A program made the translations under genes and the position numbers. A model generated the notes under the pieces. That model did no database searches. It worked only from the letters and a program-made list of their open reading frames with translations, and was not told the origin of the DNA. Source: Trematomus loennbergii (Eukaryota > Chordata > Actinopteri > Perciformes > Nototheniidae). Taken from it: 64,000 nt of DNA. The stretch covers positions 25,472,970-25,536,969 of the forward strand of contig JAAOOA010000116.1 in the NCBI GenBank assembly GCA_012861695.1, in the 5' to 3' direction. Of the stretch, positions 48,158-57,974 are shown one piece after another. The number at the start of each line of letters is the position of its first letter. Position 1 is the stretch's first letter.

Positions 48158-51100
48158 TCAATCTGAGCCTGCCTTACAAAGAGGAGACAGTGATCACCTA
48201 CCTGCAGCCAGGTGTGGAGTACTGTGTGACCGTCTCCATCTGGTCCTCCTTCAACAAAAACACCGTCTCCAGTGCTCCTCACTGTGCCTTCACCAGTCGT
48301 CCCCCCTCCAGGAGCTCATGTACGTAGCCTCATTCTCTCAAACAGACACACAATAGAATGGTACAGGTAATCCTCAAACCCAGAAAGGAGTTAGCGTGTT
48401 ACTAACGTTTTTGGTTGGAATGCCTAAAATAAGGTCTGTGGTTAACACAAGCTGAAGAGATTTTAACGTTTTGTTCTACATAAAATATGTCAGCAAACTT
48501 TCCAATGGTGAATGTCTGAAGCTTCTACTTGTCATAAAAAACGGCTGTTGCTAACAAGCGACTAAATAAATGTGTATCACGCAGAACATTAGCCGCCTTT
48601 AGCTCACCGATGATGCATACAACCGTGATGATGTTCATTTAGCACCGATGTCCCTCCCGCCCCTTATTGTACCCTGAGGAGGCCTCTGCTCGGGTGCTGT
48701 GGGCGTGTACAAACTGCTTGATTGTCATCTCCCTTTCTCTCCTGTTAGTATAGAGTGGCGAAGTCCCCCCACTTACTTCCGGGGTATGGGACCTTATTTC
48801 GGAAAAATTATGCATTGAAGTCAATGGGGAGAGAAAACTTATCTTTCGATCCCGTTTGAATTGTGCCATGAATTACACATATGATGTTTGTCAATCTTAA
48901 AAAATCATTTCCATGTAAAAAAGTCACAGTTTGTCTTAAAACTGTTGAAATATAAGACTTTGAAAAATACGAAACTAGAAAGACTACAAATCCCAGAGTC
49001 GCGTAAGTGATGTCACAATTGAGACACTACGATACACGTATAATACCGTATATATACGATCAGCGCCATATAGATAGAATCTATCTATATGGCGCTGGCT
49101 CAGATAAGATAACTTTCACAAGATGCCTGTGTGCTTAGTACCAGGTTGTTATTATACCAGCAATGGGTCTTGCTTGTTCTTTTGCTTCCCGTCTGATGAA
49201 AGAGGAGTGTGTGGATCAAGCTAGCTAGTAGCTAGCACGTTAGTTAGCATTACAGCCTTGTCATTTTTATTAGCCTTAACATGAAGTAACATTAAGTAAC
49301 CCAAAATGTTAAACAGTAAGAGTAGTAGTCATATTTCGTGAACCCTTTGAATAGTACTGTCACCGGTGTGATCATTCTATAATACACCATTTAAGCCCGG
49401 GGGAGAAATGCTAACGCTAGCGATCTTCTCTACTTCATGCTATCTGCACAAATGGTTGACATTAAACATTAAAACGACCGGGCAGTTCAGAGAGAATCGA
49501 AGGCAGGCAGGCAGGCAGCTTTGCATGACATTCTTCAGGACGTGTTTCATTGTGGTGATAGTGTGAGGGTAGCCAATCGGTTTGTTGACAGTAGTGACGG
49601 CCATCTTGGTGACGTGTGTTGTTCTGTGAGACCAGAGATGTAGTTCATTGAGCGGTTCACACAAAACAAATGTGTTACTTCACAGTTTTCGACACATTTT
49701 TTTTTTTTTGACTTGCAAAATTATCTTTTAAATTGACAAACATCATATGTGTAATTCGTGGCACAATTACACATTTGATGTTTGTCAATTTAAAAGAAAA
49801 TTTTACAAGTCAAAAACATAAAAATGTGTCGTAAAACTGTAAAGTAACACTTTTTTTGTGTGAAACCGCTCAATGAACTACATCTCCCGTCTCGCACCAC
49901 ACACCAAGACGGACGTCACGTTGGTACATTTCACTTCTTTCTTTCAGAATGAGGTGAAAAGTATTAAAAGAGGTGAAAGTCACGTCACGTCAAGTCAAGT
50001 CTGTGCATGTTGAGAGCTGTACATACACAAAAGGGGAGTTAGTCGGTTCCGTAAGAGCCAGCATGCGGGACCGGGATTCTGGGATTTGTAGTCTTTCTAG
50101 TTGCGTATTTTTCATAGTCTTATATTTCAACAGTTTTACGACAAACTGTGACTTTTTTGACATGGAAATTATTATTTAAGATTGACAAACATCATATGTG
50201 TAATTCGTGGCACAATTCAAACGGGATCGAAAGATAATCTTTCTCTCTCCATTGACTTCAATACAAACTTTTCCGAAATAAGATCCCATGGGTCCCACCG
50301 GAAGGGGAGGGACTTCGCCTCTCTATTGTAACACCTCTAAAGGCCAGACAGGAAGTACTCACATCTGTTATGTTAGTAACATTAGTAACACTTCACTGTA
50401 AAAAAATGTGTTACACACTCAAAAATATGAAACATTTATCTTTAATTAAATGTATTTGTCAACAGGTTCCACGTATGTATTAAGTTAAAAGATTACATTA
50501 AAACAATTATTAAGTTCATCTTACTTAATGAACTTGTTTAACAGGAACACAATTGTCAAATATTACTGACCTTAAATAATACATATTCAGAGGCAACATA
50601 TGTTATGCTAGTCCCTTCAACATCTTATTTGTAGTAGTAAAATAATGTATTTGAGTTAAAAAAATTGAATATTATATTTCATCCAATTTATTTTTTACTA
50701 ATTACTTTAACATGTTTGTAGTTCGTCAACCGGTTCCACACAAATTAATTTGTTTGTAAACCCTAACATTTTGGTGCATTTACAATAAGTAAAAAAACAT
50801 TTATTGCACTTGCATGAAAAAAAACATTTGAGTGCACTTCCAAAAAAATAAATAATCCAATTTCATCAACAGATCTGACACAAATTGGTAAAAGCGTCAA
50901 CACATAAACCATCTGGAGGGAGAAAGGGAGGTGTCTTAGTTTGCAGAACAATAACATCAGACACAGGCCTCTGACTCAACAGCTAGGAAATTAGGGATAC
51001 ACAATGTATATTGTACTGCTTAAATTGTCTCTCAAAGAGTATAGGGTTTGTATGAATGGAAAGTCCTACATTCGAAATCTTACATTAATACAATTTTATT

Positions 51101-54100
51101 AAAAGTAGTATCAAACACACTTAAGTACAAGAAGTAAAAATGCTTATGCAGAACTTTCAGAAACTGAACTTTATATCCTCAGATATGAGATCTATTAAAA
51201 GGGGGAAGTGAATGGTTTGAATATGCCAGTGTTCCTCTCCAGTGTGTGTTACTACTGGTTAAAAGGCTGAAAGGGGAACTGAACTTGAGTGTTAACGGTT
51301 CCTCACAGAGATGTAAATGTGAAACACTTTGTAAATAAACACTTTATAGGCCCTGACACTCCAAACCAACATCAAAGATCTGGTTTCAACAGAGCCGACT
51401 GTGTTGCCTCTCATTACTGCGTCTTGGCCAAAAAGTCGCACCTGAACACATCAGAAAGACGACGGCTAACAATCAGTCTGTATTCTGCATTTAAAAATAC
51501 AAAGTGAAGGCCTATCAAGTGTAATGCATCTTGATAGGTGGCGGCTGGTGGAATTTTTCTAGGTAGGGCTGTGCCACATGCAATCAATTTCAGCAAACAT
51601 CCCAGTATGACTTAATGCAAAAAGACTGGAGTTTTCCGTGTTCATTTACCAGTCTTACATTTTAATGCCTCCATAAACGATTTAATCATTTGATACTGAG
51701 GACTATGTACAAAAACTTAAAAACAATGGCATTAGCAATAATTGCATATATATATGTATGTAGATATATATATATATATGTTATATAATATATATTATAT
51801 ATATTACAGAACAACGGTATAATCAACAGTAATACAAAAAGCTGAAGATTTAACAAACTAATAATGATTATTCTTATTCTTAAAATCAATGTGGTGTACG
51901 TCTTTGACGTGCCTTTAAAAATGGTGGCGGTCTTCAGGTGCTCCTCCAGCACAGTGTGCAGGGAGGAAACAAAATCCACCAATCCCCTGAAAATGCCAGG
52001 GTTGACTGAAGGGTCTGTCTCGTCATGCCCACGCAAAGCCAACTCAAAAGCCCCACAAAACGTCATTATTTTGGATAAAATGCCTGTTTTTATCCACCTC
52101 CTCATTGTGTTTCCTCACCGCAATCCTGTGGGCGTCGCCCAGCTGCGTAGCAGTTGCTTACTTGGGGCGATAAAATAATCGCCCCTCCGGTAATAGTTTT
52201 GAGGACGCTGATTGGCTACATTTTGACACACGTTCATGTCTTGAATCAGCAATTGGCTAACCTGCTACAGAGACCCGCCTCTGTGGGGCGATTTCTCCCA
52301 TCGCCCCAGCACAGTACTTCAGTCATACAGTGTTACTAGGAAAGCATATATTTTGCACAAATTATTTTAAAATCATATTTTACACATATTTCTGGGTGCA
52401 TTCCATATTTTAAACACAAAAATATTGACAATATATATAATTAATTAGTATTATTATTAGTATTATTATTATTATTAATAATAATGTTTTTGTGTGTGGT
52501 TTAGGGAGGGTGGCGCCCTATTGCCCCTTATAGGCCAGCCGCAACTGCCTATATACTGTATATGAGCTGTTCTCTTGGTACACCATTATTCAAAGCAGCA
52601 TTGCTGACCATTTTCACACCAGTCCCACTCACCACTTAGCTTTATTACAGACAGCCATGTGGTTGTTTAAATATCTAAGTATTATAATGAATAAATTAGA
52701 TTAAAAATGACAACAGACTCTGTGTGGGGCCTCTTTATTTTAGTTGTAGTTTAGTTGTTAACGTCCGTTTCTCTTCCTGTGTGCTGATTCGCTTAAGCCA
52801 ATCAGTGTGGTTTATTTTGCCGAGGAATCACAGCAGCGGCAAAAAGTGCTGTGGTGCTGGACACACCACAAAAACATGGCCGACAGACGTACGTAAACAT
52901 ATCCAAGTTGTGTGCAACATCTGTGGCTGTCAGATTATTTCTCTAGGATTCTCAACTGAATGTGCTGAATTTGCTAAATGTTCGTGCAATTTGAAGGCTT
53001 CTAATCTTTCCACAGGTCATATGATTTGTGATAAAAAATAAATCCCAAATTGGGATCAATAAAGTGTATTTTATACAACGAGAAGTGTACAATATTTAGA
53101 AGAGATATTCAGTGTGTGAGCGTGATACATGTTGCTGTTCTACCGTTCACAGATGTTGTGATTCTCGGCCTGCTGGCTGCAGTCTGTACTCTGGGGCTGC
53201 TGCTCATTCTACTGCACTTCTACGGTCTGCAGGGATTTGAAGTACTGAGAAAATGCCTATCTGCAACTCTGGTAACAGAACAATCCCATGTTCATCTTGG
53301 CTTTACATTTTTCACTCAAAAAAGTTCTAGAAGTTTATCAAGTGTCTTTTATGTGTTGTCCTCAGTTATCTAGATCTGTATGATGAATTGGTTTCCAAAG
53401 AAGCTCAAACTTTGATTATTAATGTTCAGATAAAGCATTTGATTAGGAAATGAATCGATATGTCAAACAAAATAATATTATCAGCAACAATGACAATGCT
53501 AACATTTGGGGTTTAGCAAGTAAATGTTAAGTATCTTAGTTTAGCATGCTAGCATTATCTCTAACCACAAAGTACAGCAGAGGTTGATGAAAATATTTCT
53601 GGTGGAGCTGGAGGTAAAGTCAGAGTATCCACCCTCTCACCCTCCTTCATACTTGAGATATTTCAGTGTTGACCAAAGTGGTGCCTATGCCTGGCGACAT
53701 GCAGCTAGCATCGCTAAGAACAACAATGTGGACAGCTGCTAGTTTCAGCTTTCCCATTGTAAGTGTTACAAATTCCTATGTAATACAATATACATAAATA
53801 AATCTATTGAACCATTAGACTTTCTGCATATTTTGACATGTTAGCAATCATTTAGGTACGTCACTGCTGGGTCACACCAGGCAGATAATAGCTGTGACGT
53901 CCATCTTAATCTTTAGGTGTCACCTGTTTTTGGAGTCTAGATGTGTTTGGACTACAGGCAGATATGTGCTGAAAGTCAGTTTAATATGCAAAGCCAGGGG
54001 CTTTTGCCGAGCCTTTCATGGAAACTTCCATCAAGACTTCAGTTCAGTGTTCTAGCATCTCCTTTTTCGTTTCCAGTCAACATCCAAAGGAAATTTCCAT

Positions 54101-55846
54101 CACAATACTGTTAGGTTAATTGTTAGGATCTCTATCCAAATTTATAAGATGACTGTCAATATTCATCACGTATTTTTTATGTTCAAATAACCATTGGTGT
54201 AAAGTAACTTAGTAGATTTACTAAAGTACTGTACTTGAGTAAATACATGTTGAGGTACTTGTAATTTAGTATTTCCATTTGTTGCAACTTTATACTTCTA
54301 CACCATTCAGAGGTTAATTGTATACTTTTACTCCACTACATTTATTTAATACCTTTAGTTACTTCGCAGAATTGTATTAATGATGTGAAATATAATCATC
54401 TCTTAAATCAGACTTTAGTTACACCTGGAGTAAATTCACAAGCTACCCTGCTGTATACAAAGTTACACCCCAACACGTGCACTCCGCTCTGCATCAGCCA
54501 AACGGCTCGCTGCGCCCTCACTGTGAGGGGGACCCAAGTTCCCATCAGCAAAAACACGTCGGTTTGCTATCCTGGCTCCATAATGGTGGAATAAGCTTCC
54601 CATTGACATCAGGACAGCAGAAAGCTTACACATCTTCCGGCACAGACTAAAAACTCATCTCTTTCAACTCCACTTCGAGCAATAAAATGAAAAACAAAAA
54701 GCAAAAAACAAAACATAAAAAAACAAAATAAAAAGCACTTGTATACTAACTAAGCACTTACATACTAACAAAGGACTGGCTTATCTAAAGCCTGTTGAAT
54801 AGCACTTAAAATGGTTTTAAAATCAGCTAAATGAAATGTAATGTAATGTAATTAAAACTAGCTGCACCTTTACTAGCTTTGATAACACTTTAATGATCAA
54901 TAATTATAATCAAAACATATCATATACATTATAATTATCATCAATCAATCTGCAGATCTGGCATCAAAATAATCTTGAAGTACCAAAAGTAAAAGTAGCC
55001 TACTCATTTTTTTAGGGGGGAGGGAAGTACTTTTCTTTTGGTAATTTAAGTATATTTTGATGCTAATACTTTTGTACTTTTACTTGTAACTTTTGTAGTT
55101 CTACTTTTACTTAAAGGTGGGGTAGGTAAGTTTGAGAAACCGGCTCGAGATACACTTTTTGTTATATTCCATGGAATGCTCTTAACATCCCGATAGTAAT
55201 GAATATCTTAAGTGCTTTGACAAAAAATCCATAAAAAAATGTCATCTGTGGAAGCCGTAGTACTGTAAAAAGCACGACCAATTATTTTAGCCGGCCCGGC
55301 TGAAATAACTGGATGGCCTACCTGCCTGTCAGCCTTCCATCTGTGCACAAACTTATCTCGTGCCCTCATTGGTCATGTGCGCGTTCGTGTGTGTTGGAGG
55401 AGGGGCTCTGTAAGGAAGTGGCAGATTTTCTCCGGTTGTGTATTTTCAAATTCTACGCACTCGAGCTGGTTTCTCCAAAATTACCTACCCCACCTTTAAG
55501 TACAAGATCTGATTACTTCTCCCACCTGTATACAAACTGTGATGTTCCGTAGGCTCATATTAAGAGACGGTGGTATTGTGGTAATTGGTTGAGCCACATG
55601 AACAACCCTCCTGAGACTCTGGCACTGTGAGCAGCATGTAACTGTCTCTGTCTGTCTTATCTCCAGTCATACATCCTCCTGCCATGCCAGTGTTGCGGGG
55701 GTGCGTCCATTGAACAGTCAGCTCAGATGTCTGCTGTGCAGCACCTTAAAGAAGGCTCTGCTGACTGCCTCCTGACTGCACACAGGCTCCTGAGGAACAC
55801 CTCTGATGGGGGAGAGGAAATCCATGGAGAGGGCAGTGAAATCTAA
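35472..55846 (+). CDS. Gene C: second IFNAR2-type CRFB chain with short cytoplasmic tail, 7 exons
   Basis: Probable interferon-type receptor chain, paralogous to gene A. Exons: 35472-35514, 36275-36405, 41443-41618, 41896-42029, 48157-48319, 53153-53271, 55667-55846. With one base removed near the start of exon 2 it encodes about 314 residues. Signal peptide ~1-14; FN3 domain 1 ~15-116 with [14 protein letters not shown]; domain 2 ~117-215 with [19 protein letters not shown] and a closing VEYCVTV...HCAFT pair; transmembrane ~217-238; tail ~75 residues without the long acidic region of genes A and B. The GCGNC motif and NKNT...CAFT ending place it with CRFB1/2/3 rather than IL10RB. The normal domain 1 Trp is Phe here. 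Exons 3 to 7 are cleanly in frame. Confidence 0.8.
35568..35600 (+). repeat. TG microsatellite in gene C intron 1
   Basis: About 16 uninterrupted TG units, not adjacent to an acceptor. Confidence 0.9.
35690..36130 (+). repeat. TACTTAAGTA-rich repeat
   Basis: Uninterrupted copy from AGTGGTGTGAAGTAACTAAG to the TACTTT...ACTCAAG words. Serves as the empty-site reference for the insertion at 54471. Confidence 0.65.
36275..36405 (+). CDS. Gene C exon 2, FN3 domain 1 first half, one base extra
   Basis: Encodes [20 protein letters not shown] then [20 protein letters not shown]. The length is one base too long for phase 1 in and phase 2 out; the surplus lies in the first ten bases (TGGTGTGTGT). The conserved Trp before the PGPGTP turn is Phe (TTC). 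Confidence 0.75.
36470..37770 (+). repeat. TACTTAAGTA-rich repeat split by TTAA element
   Basis: Left half 36470-36813 and right half 37705-37770 join at TTAA as TTTTGGTACTTAAAGTATAT, matching the uninterrupted family sequence near 2288. Confidence 0.65.
36818..37700 (+). mobile_element. Short family C TTAA element, 883 bp
   Basis: Flanked by TTAA at 36814-36817 and 37701-37704. Same termini as 5691-7836 but about 1.26 kb shorter, so an internal deletion derivative. Inserted precisely within a TACTT repeat. Confidence 0.85.
37920..38487 (+). mobile_element. Solo LTR inside the Tc1 element
   Basis: 568 bp beginning TGTTAAGG and ending CCCCACA, flanked by the 5-bp duplication CCCTC (37915-37919 and 38488-38492). 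It contains AATAAA near 38385. TG...CA ends and a 5-bp duplication are those of an LTR retroelement that lost its interior by LTR recombination. Class not determined. Confidence 0.8.
38546..39319 (-). pseudogene. Broken Tc1 transposase
   Basis: N-terminal part (38942-39319) starts [20 protein letters not shown] and contains the paired helix-turn-helix region ([20 protein letters not shown]). A C-terminal piece (38546-38767) contains [20 protein letters not shown], part of the DDE catalytic core. Frameshifts separate the pieces. Confidence 0.85.
39690..40290. other. Gene C intron 2, middle
   Basis: No supported feature. Confidence 0.4.
40301..41204 (+). mobile_element. Family B TTAA element with foreign GC-rich insert
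   Basis: Flanked by TTAA at 40297-40300 and 41205-41208, termini AGGGGACCTATCATGC and GCATGATAGGTCCAC. The middle (~40545-41075) differs from the other copies and holds two strong hairpins, so a second element is probably nested. Confidence 0.8.
41443..41618 (+). CDS. Gene C exon 3, FN3 domain 1 second half
   Basis: Encodes [19 protein letters not shown], then [12 protein letters not shown] and KFLPLTDT. It has the Cys pair and NLT glycosylation site expected of CRFB domain 1. Phase 2 in, phase 1 out. Confidence 0.85.
41896..42029 (+). CDS. Gene C exon 4, FN3 domain 2 first half
   Basis: Encodes [20 protein letters not shown] then [16 protein letters not shown], ending in phase 0 at a CAGGTAAGA donor. 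It is about ten residues shorter than the matching exon of gene A. Confidence 0.85.
42030..42900. other. Gene C intron 4, left part
   Basis: No exon. An AT microsatellite lies at 42500-42532. Otherwise nothing recognised. Confidence 0.4.
42938..42978 (+). repeat. Four tandem 10-bp units GTCAGAGGCC
   Basis: GTCAGAGGCC repeated three times plus a variant GTCAGAGGCA, inside the Harbinger-type relic. Confidence 0.9.
43507..43907 (-). pseudogene. Harbinger transposase C-terminal fragment
   Basis: Minus-strand reading [20 protein letters not shown] then [16 protein letters not shown] is the conserved end of the HARBI1/DDE_Tnp_4 nuclease domain. No N-terminal part or Myb-like partner gene is visible. 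Confidence 0.8.
44770..45220 (-). repeat. Retroelement 3' repeat
   Basis: Opens CCATTTTATTTCTATAGCAC, a fish retroelement tail in reverse, and includes the widespread GGTTTTTAAACGAGATTTAA and GGGGCAATTCCTTCCATAAT segment. Family not named with certainty. Confidence 0.45.
45221..46505. other. Gene C intron 4, middle
   Basis: No supported gene or clean element. The open frames here have no family motif. Confidence 0.4.
46519..47830 (+). mobile_element. hAT-type element with 8-bp TSD
   Basis: Flanked by GGATATAT at 46511-46518 and 47831-47838. Termini CAGGGC...ACTCAAAC and GTTTGAGAAGCCCTG. Non-coding; interrupted by the element at 46636-47328. Confidence 0.8.
46636..47328 (+). mobile_element. 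Nested Harbinger-like element, 693 bp
   Basis: Flanked by TAA on both sides (46633-46635, 47329-47331) with 19-bp inverted termini GGCCCAATCCCAAACCAC and GTGGTTTGGGATTGGGCC. A 3-bp TWA duplication fits PIF/Harbinger. No transposase inside. Confidence 0.8.
47899..48037 (+). mobile_element. tRNA-derived SINE
   Basis: tRNA-like head with A box TAGCTCATTTGGTAG (47909-47923) and perfect B box GGTTCGAATCC (47970-47980), short tail ending in A7. Flanked by AAACATACTGT and AAACATACAGT, a near-perfect target duplication. Not a functional tRNA: the arms between the boxes do not fold normally. Confidence 0.8.
48080..48153 (+). repeat. TG microsatellite abutting gene C exon 5 acceptor
   Basis: About 36 TG units running into CAG at 48154-48156. 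A consensus branch point TTCTAAC lies just upstream at 48072-48078. Confidence 0.95.
48157..48319 (+). CDS. Gene C exon 5, FN3 domain 2 second half
   Basis: Encodes [20 protein letters not shown], then [16 protein letters not shown] and PHCAFTSRP. Phase 0 in, phase 1 out. A TG repeat runs directly into the CAG acceptor. Confidence 0.85.
49061..49097. repeat. Perfect 17-bp-arm hairpin
   Basis: CAGCGCCATATAGATAG, loop AAT, then its exact reverse complement. Confidence 0.95.
49594..49919. repeat. Inner ~160-bp-arm palindrome
   Basis: GTGACGGCCATCTTGG... on the left mirrors ...CCAAGACGGACGTCAC on the right, centred near 49757. Arms include GTAGTTCATTGAGCGGTT and its reverse complement. Confidence 0.8.
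50340..51530. other. Gene C intron 5, middle
   Basis: AT-rich, no exon or element ends recognised. Confidence 0.4.
51536..52552. mobile_element. Probable hAT-like element
   Basis: Left end GGTGGCGGCTGGTGG and right end CCAGCCGCAACTGCC are approximate inverted repeats, and the inside repeats GGGCGAT words. No clean target duplication, no coding capacity. Confidence 0.45.
53153..53271 (+). CDS. Gene C exon 6, transmembrane segment
   Basis: Encodes [20 protein letters not shown] then [19 protein letters not shown]. Length 119 fits phase 1 in and phase 0 out. Confidence 0.85.
53275..54185. other. Gene C intron 6, left part
   Basis: No supported feature. Confidence 0.4.
54471..54852 (+). mobile_element. 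LINE 3' fragment nested in TACTT repeat
   Basis: Reads with shifts as [20 protein letters not shown] then [16 protein letters not shown], the extreme C-terminus typical of L2/Rex-type reverse transcriptases. Ends CAGCTAAATGAAATG then (TAATG)n. Confidence 0.8.
55115..55495 (+). mobile_element. Complete AGGTGGGG-type TTAA MITE, 381 bp
   Basis: Flanked by TTAA at 55111-55114 and 55496-55499. Termini AGGTGGGGTAGGTAAGTTTG and AATTACCTACCCCACCT are inverted repeats extending ~40 bp to CTCGAG. No coding capacity. Confidence 0.9.
55667..55846 (+). CDS. Gene C exon 7, short cytoplasmic tail
   Basis: Sixty codons, opening [18 protein letters not shown] and ending GEGSEI then TAA at 55844. The tail has a CQCC cluster close to the membrane and a few acidic residues at the end. 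It contains no distal tyrosine motif like the YMNR of gene A. Confidence 0.75.
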   Translation, partial: SYILLPCQCCGGASIEQSAQMSAVQHLKEGSADCLLTAHRLLRNTSDGGEEIHGEGSEI

Positions 55847-55849
55847 TGT

Positions 55850-56735
55850 GTAAAGGTGACATGTTGGGGAGGGACAGGACGTAGAGCTTGTCTAGGTTGA
55901 TGGGATTTAGCTAAATGGTTTTTAGAAAGAAAAAGTCTATATTCTACTATCACAGTGAGATATTTTTGTAAATTGTCATAATCCTGTTTATATGCCAATA
56001 TTTCTAATTTTCCTGGTGGATGAAGTTATGTCACTTGTATAACCTAGAGAATAACTAGCTGGTGTAGGGACGATCGTGTTGCATGGAACTCCATCTGAGA
56101 TCCAGTTGTGTAAAAAAGGGCACAAGAGATAGTTTATTATGCATTACTTTGAGTATTAATCCTGTATACACCTGTATTACTGTAAAGTAGTATCTTTGCT
56201 TTGCTTAATCCTGTTGTCTTCCTTATTATATTTTCTCAAAAGTAGCTTTGTATCAATCATTACTGTGATTACAATAAAGAAATTATGAATGTCTACTGGA
56301 TCCTGTTTTAAGTCAACATGTATTTCCTTTGCTGCTATAGAATAGCTCACATATACTGTATGGTATTGTTAATACAAGCTTGATAAACAAAACGCACTTG
56401 CTTTATAGCTGGGGCTGTCCTTAATCCAGAATGCTTCCTACTGAAAGCTCCGGGAAGTGGCTGTGGGCTGCATAGATGGTAAAGTTAACATTTGTGTAGA
56501 CAATGAGGCTTAAATCGGTTGGATTTTTACCTGATCAGAAGCGATTTTTTGATGTTTCACCTCTGATAAAGAGCATTTTTTCTCAAAATACATTCATGAC
56601 AACTTCTCAGAGAGCACAGATATGTGGAATTTGTTTTAAATGTGCAGAAAGTTTTGATCATAAGCAGAGATCTTGCTCAAACACTTGAGCTATTAACATC
56701 CAGTTTCCAACAGCCTTGATCACTCCTGAATAATT
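55850..56735. other. Gene C 3' UTR and flank
   Basis: Contains the gene C poly(A) signal and otherwise nothing recognised. Confidence 0.5.
56273..56278 (+). terminator. Probable poly(A) signal of gene C (AATAAA)
   Basis: AATAAA about 430 bases after the gene C stop, in unique-looking sequence before the next TTAA element. Confidence 0.55.
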
Positions 56736-56741
56736 CCTTAA

Positions 56742-57230
56742 AGGGGACCTATCATGCAAAATGCACTTTTGTACGTCTTTTATACATGAATATGTGTCCC
56801 CGGTGTTCCAGGGAACTCACCAAGTGTCAGAAAACACAACCTTCTCTATATCCTCCATACCCAAATCTAAAAAAAAAGGGGCTGCAACGGATCTGATAAA
56901 AACTGATCCAGATTTGAACACTGTCCTGACGTCAGGACAGTGGCGCTACGGCTATTGGGCCAACTCCACCAATCAGGAGGAGACAGCCACGGCCATTGCC
57001 GTTCGAAAGCGCTGGAGACGCTGTAGTACATATGCCAGGCCTGTAGATGGTGCTGTTCTCACAGAATCAGCCCTTGCAAAAACAGGGGTAAAAAAGTCCA
57101 AATTGAGCGAAATGAGGCATAGCTAAAATGCATAATCTGTTTGGTATTTTGAAAAAAAAAAAGTATAAATATGCCTTATATAGGTATGGTCCTACACTAT
57201 ATTATTATAATATAGCATGATAGGTCCACT
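56742..57230 (+). mobile_element. Family B TTAA element, 489 bp
   Basis: Flanked by TTAA at 56738-56741 and 57231-57234. Same termini as 40301-41204 but without its GC-rich insert, so a useful reference for the basic form. Confidence 0.85.
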
Positions 57231-57238
57231 TTAACTAA

Positions 57239-57475
57239 TGAAAGGTGCACTATTATGCTTTTCCCTTTCCTGTAGTGTGTTATAGGTTTTTGTTGGATGT
57301 AAATGGTGTGCAAATGCTAAAATCCCCCCCCCCCCTGCCTGAAACGACTCCAATGGACTCATTTGTTTACTTCTGTAACATGATGACATCACTATACCAC
57401 TCGCACTTGTATTGGCTAGCGCTCCAAAACATTGTACGTGATAGGCTAAGGGGCGGGACATCTCTGAAGTGAAAG
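57239..57475 (+). repeat. Family D-like fragment between genes C and D
   Basis: Shares TTTTCCCTTTCCTGTAGTGT and ATGCTAAAATC with 34497-34708. No right terminus. Confidence 0.5.
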
Positions 57476-57654
57476 AGAAAAACAGTTGGTTTGTGCAACT
57501 AGGCAGGTGTTTCTAAAAATAAATTCAAATACATGTATCATTGAGGTGAACAGGTGCCACATGCACAGATAAAAAGGTTACTTTAAAAAAAGAAGAAAGC
57601 AGGGAGAGCAAAACTTGTCTACATGTGTTCTGATTTAGCAGGCATAACATTCAA

Positions 57655-57745
57655 TGAGAAAGGGAAATCGAATCTTATTGTATTTATATCTAGCCCAATA
57701 TCACAAAACACATTTTTCTAAAGGGCTTTACAGATCCTGTGATAT
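57655..57745 (+). repeat. Retroelement tail fragment
   Basis: TTGTATTTATATCTAGCCCAATATCAC followed by AAGGGCTTTACAG resembles a widespread fish LINE/SINE 3' end. Confidence 0.45.
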
Positions 57746-57962
57746 TCATGTTGAGTCTTTCATGTCCAATCACTACATGGAAACATTACAGATCCCTTAT
57801 GGGCATGGGCCCAACCAAAATAATAACGCTAGTTATCAGGAATGTTTTTCCCCACAAAATGTACTTCTACAATTGGTCTAGCCCCGCCCTGTGTACAGTT
57901 GCACACGTCACGCTGACAGGGTTTGTGTTCCTTGAAGTCGCACGCGGTTCTGAGCAGGAAGG

Positions 57963-57974
57963 AGTTTCGTTTCC
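57963..57974 (-). promoter_or_regulatory. IRF-type element upstream of gene D
   Basis: On the minus strand GGAAACGAAACT contains the IRF core AANNGAAA but is one base short of a full ISRE spacing. It is in a GC-rich stretch about 135 bases before the gene D ATG. Confidence 0.35.

Larger units (their letters stand above)
48751..50325. mobile_element. 1.6-kb element with ~260-bp inverted arms
   Basis: Left arm from TAGAGTGGCGAAGTCC (48751) to ~49010 is an imperfect reverse complement of ~50065-50325, ending GGGACTTCGCCTCTCTA. Non-coding. Contains an inner palindrome (49594-49919) sharing the word GACAAACATCATATGTGTAA with the arms. Confidence 0.8.
54192..55515 (+). repeat. TACTTAAGTA-rich repeat with two insertions
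   Basis: Interrupted by a LINE fragment (54471-54852) and a TTAA MITE (55115-55495). The halves around the LINE match 35930-35990 continuously. Confidence 0.7.
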
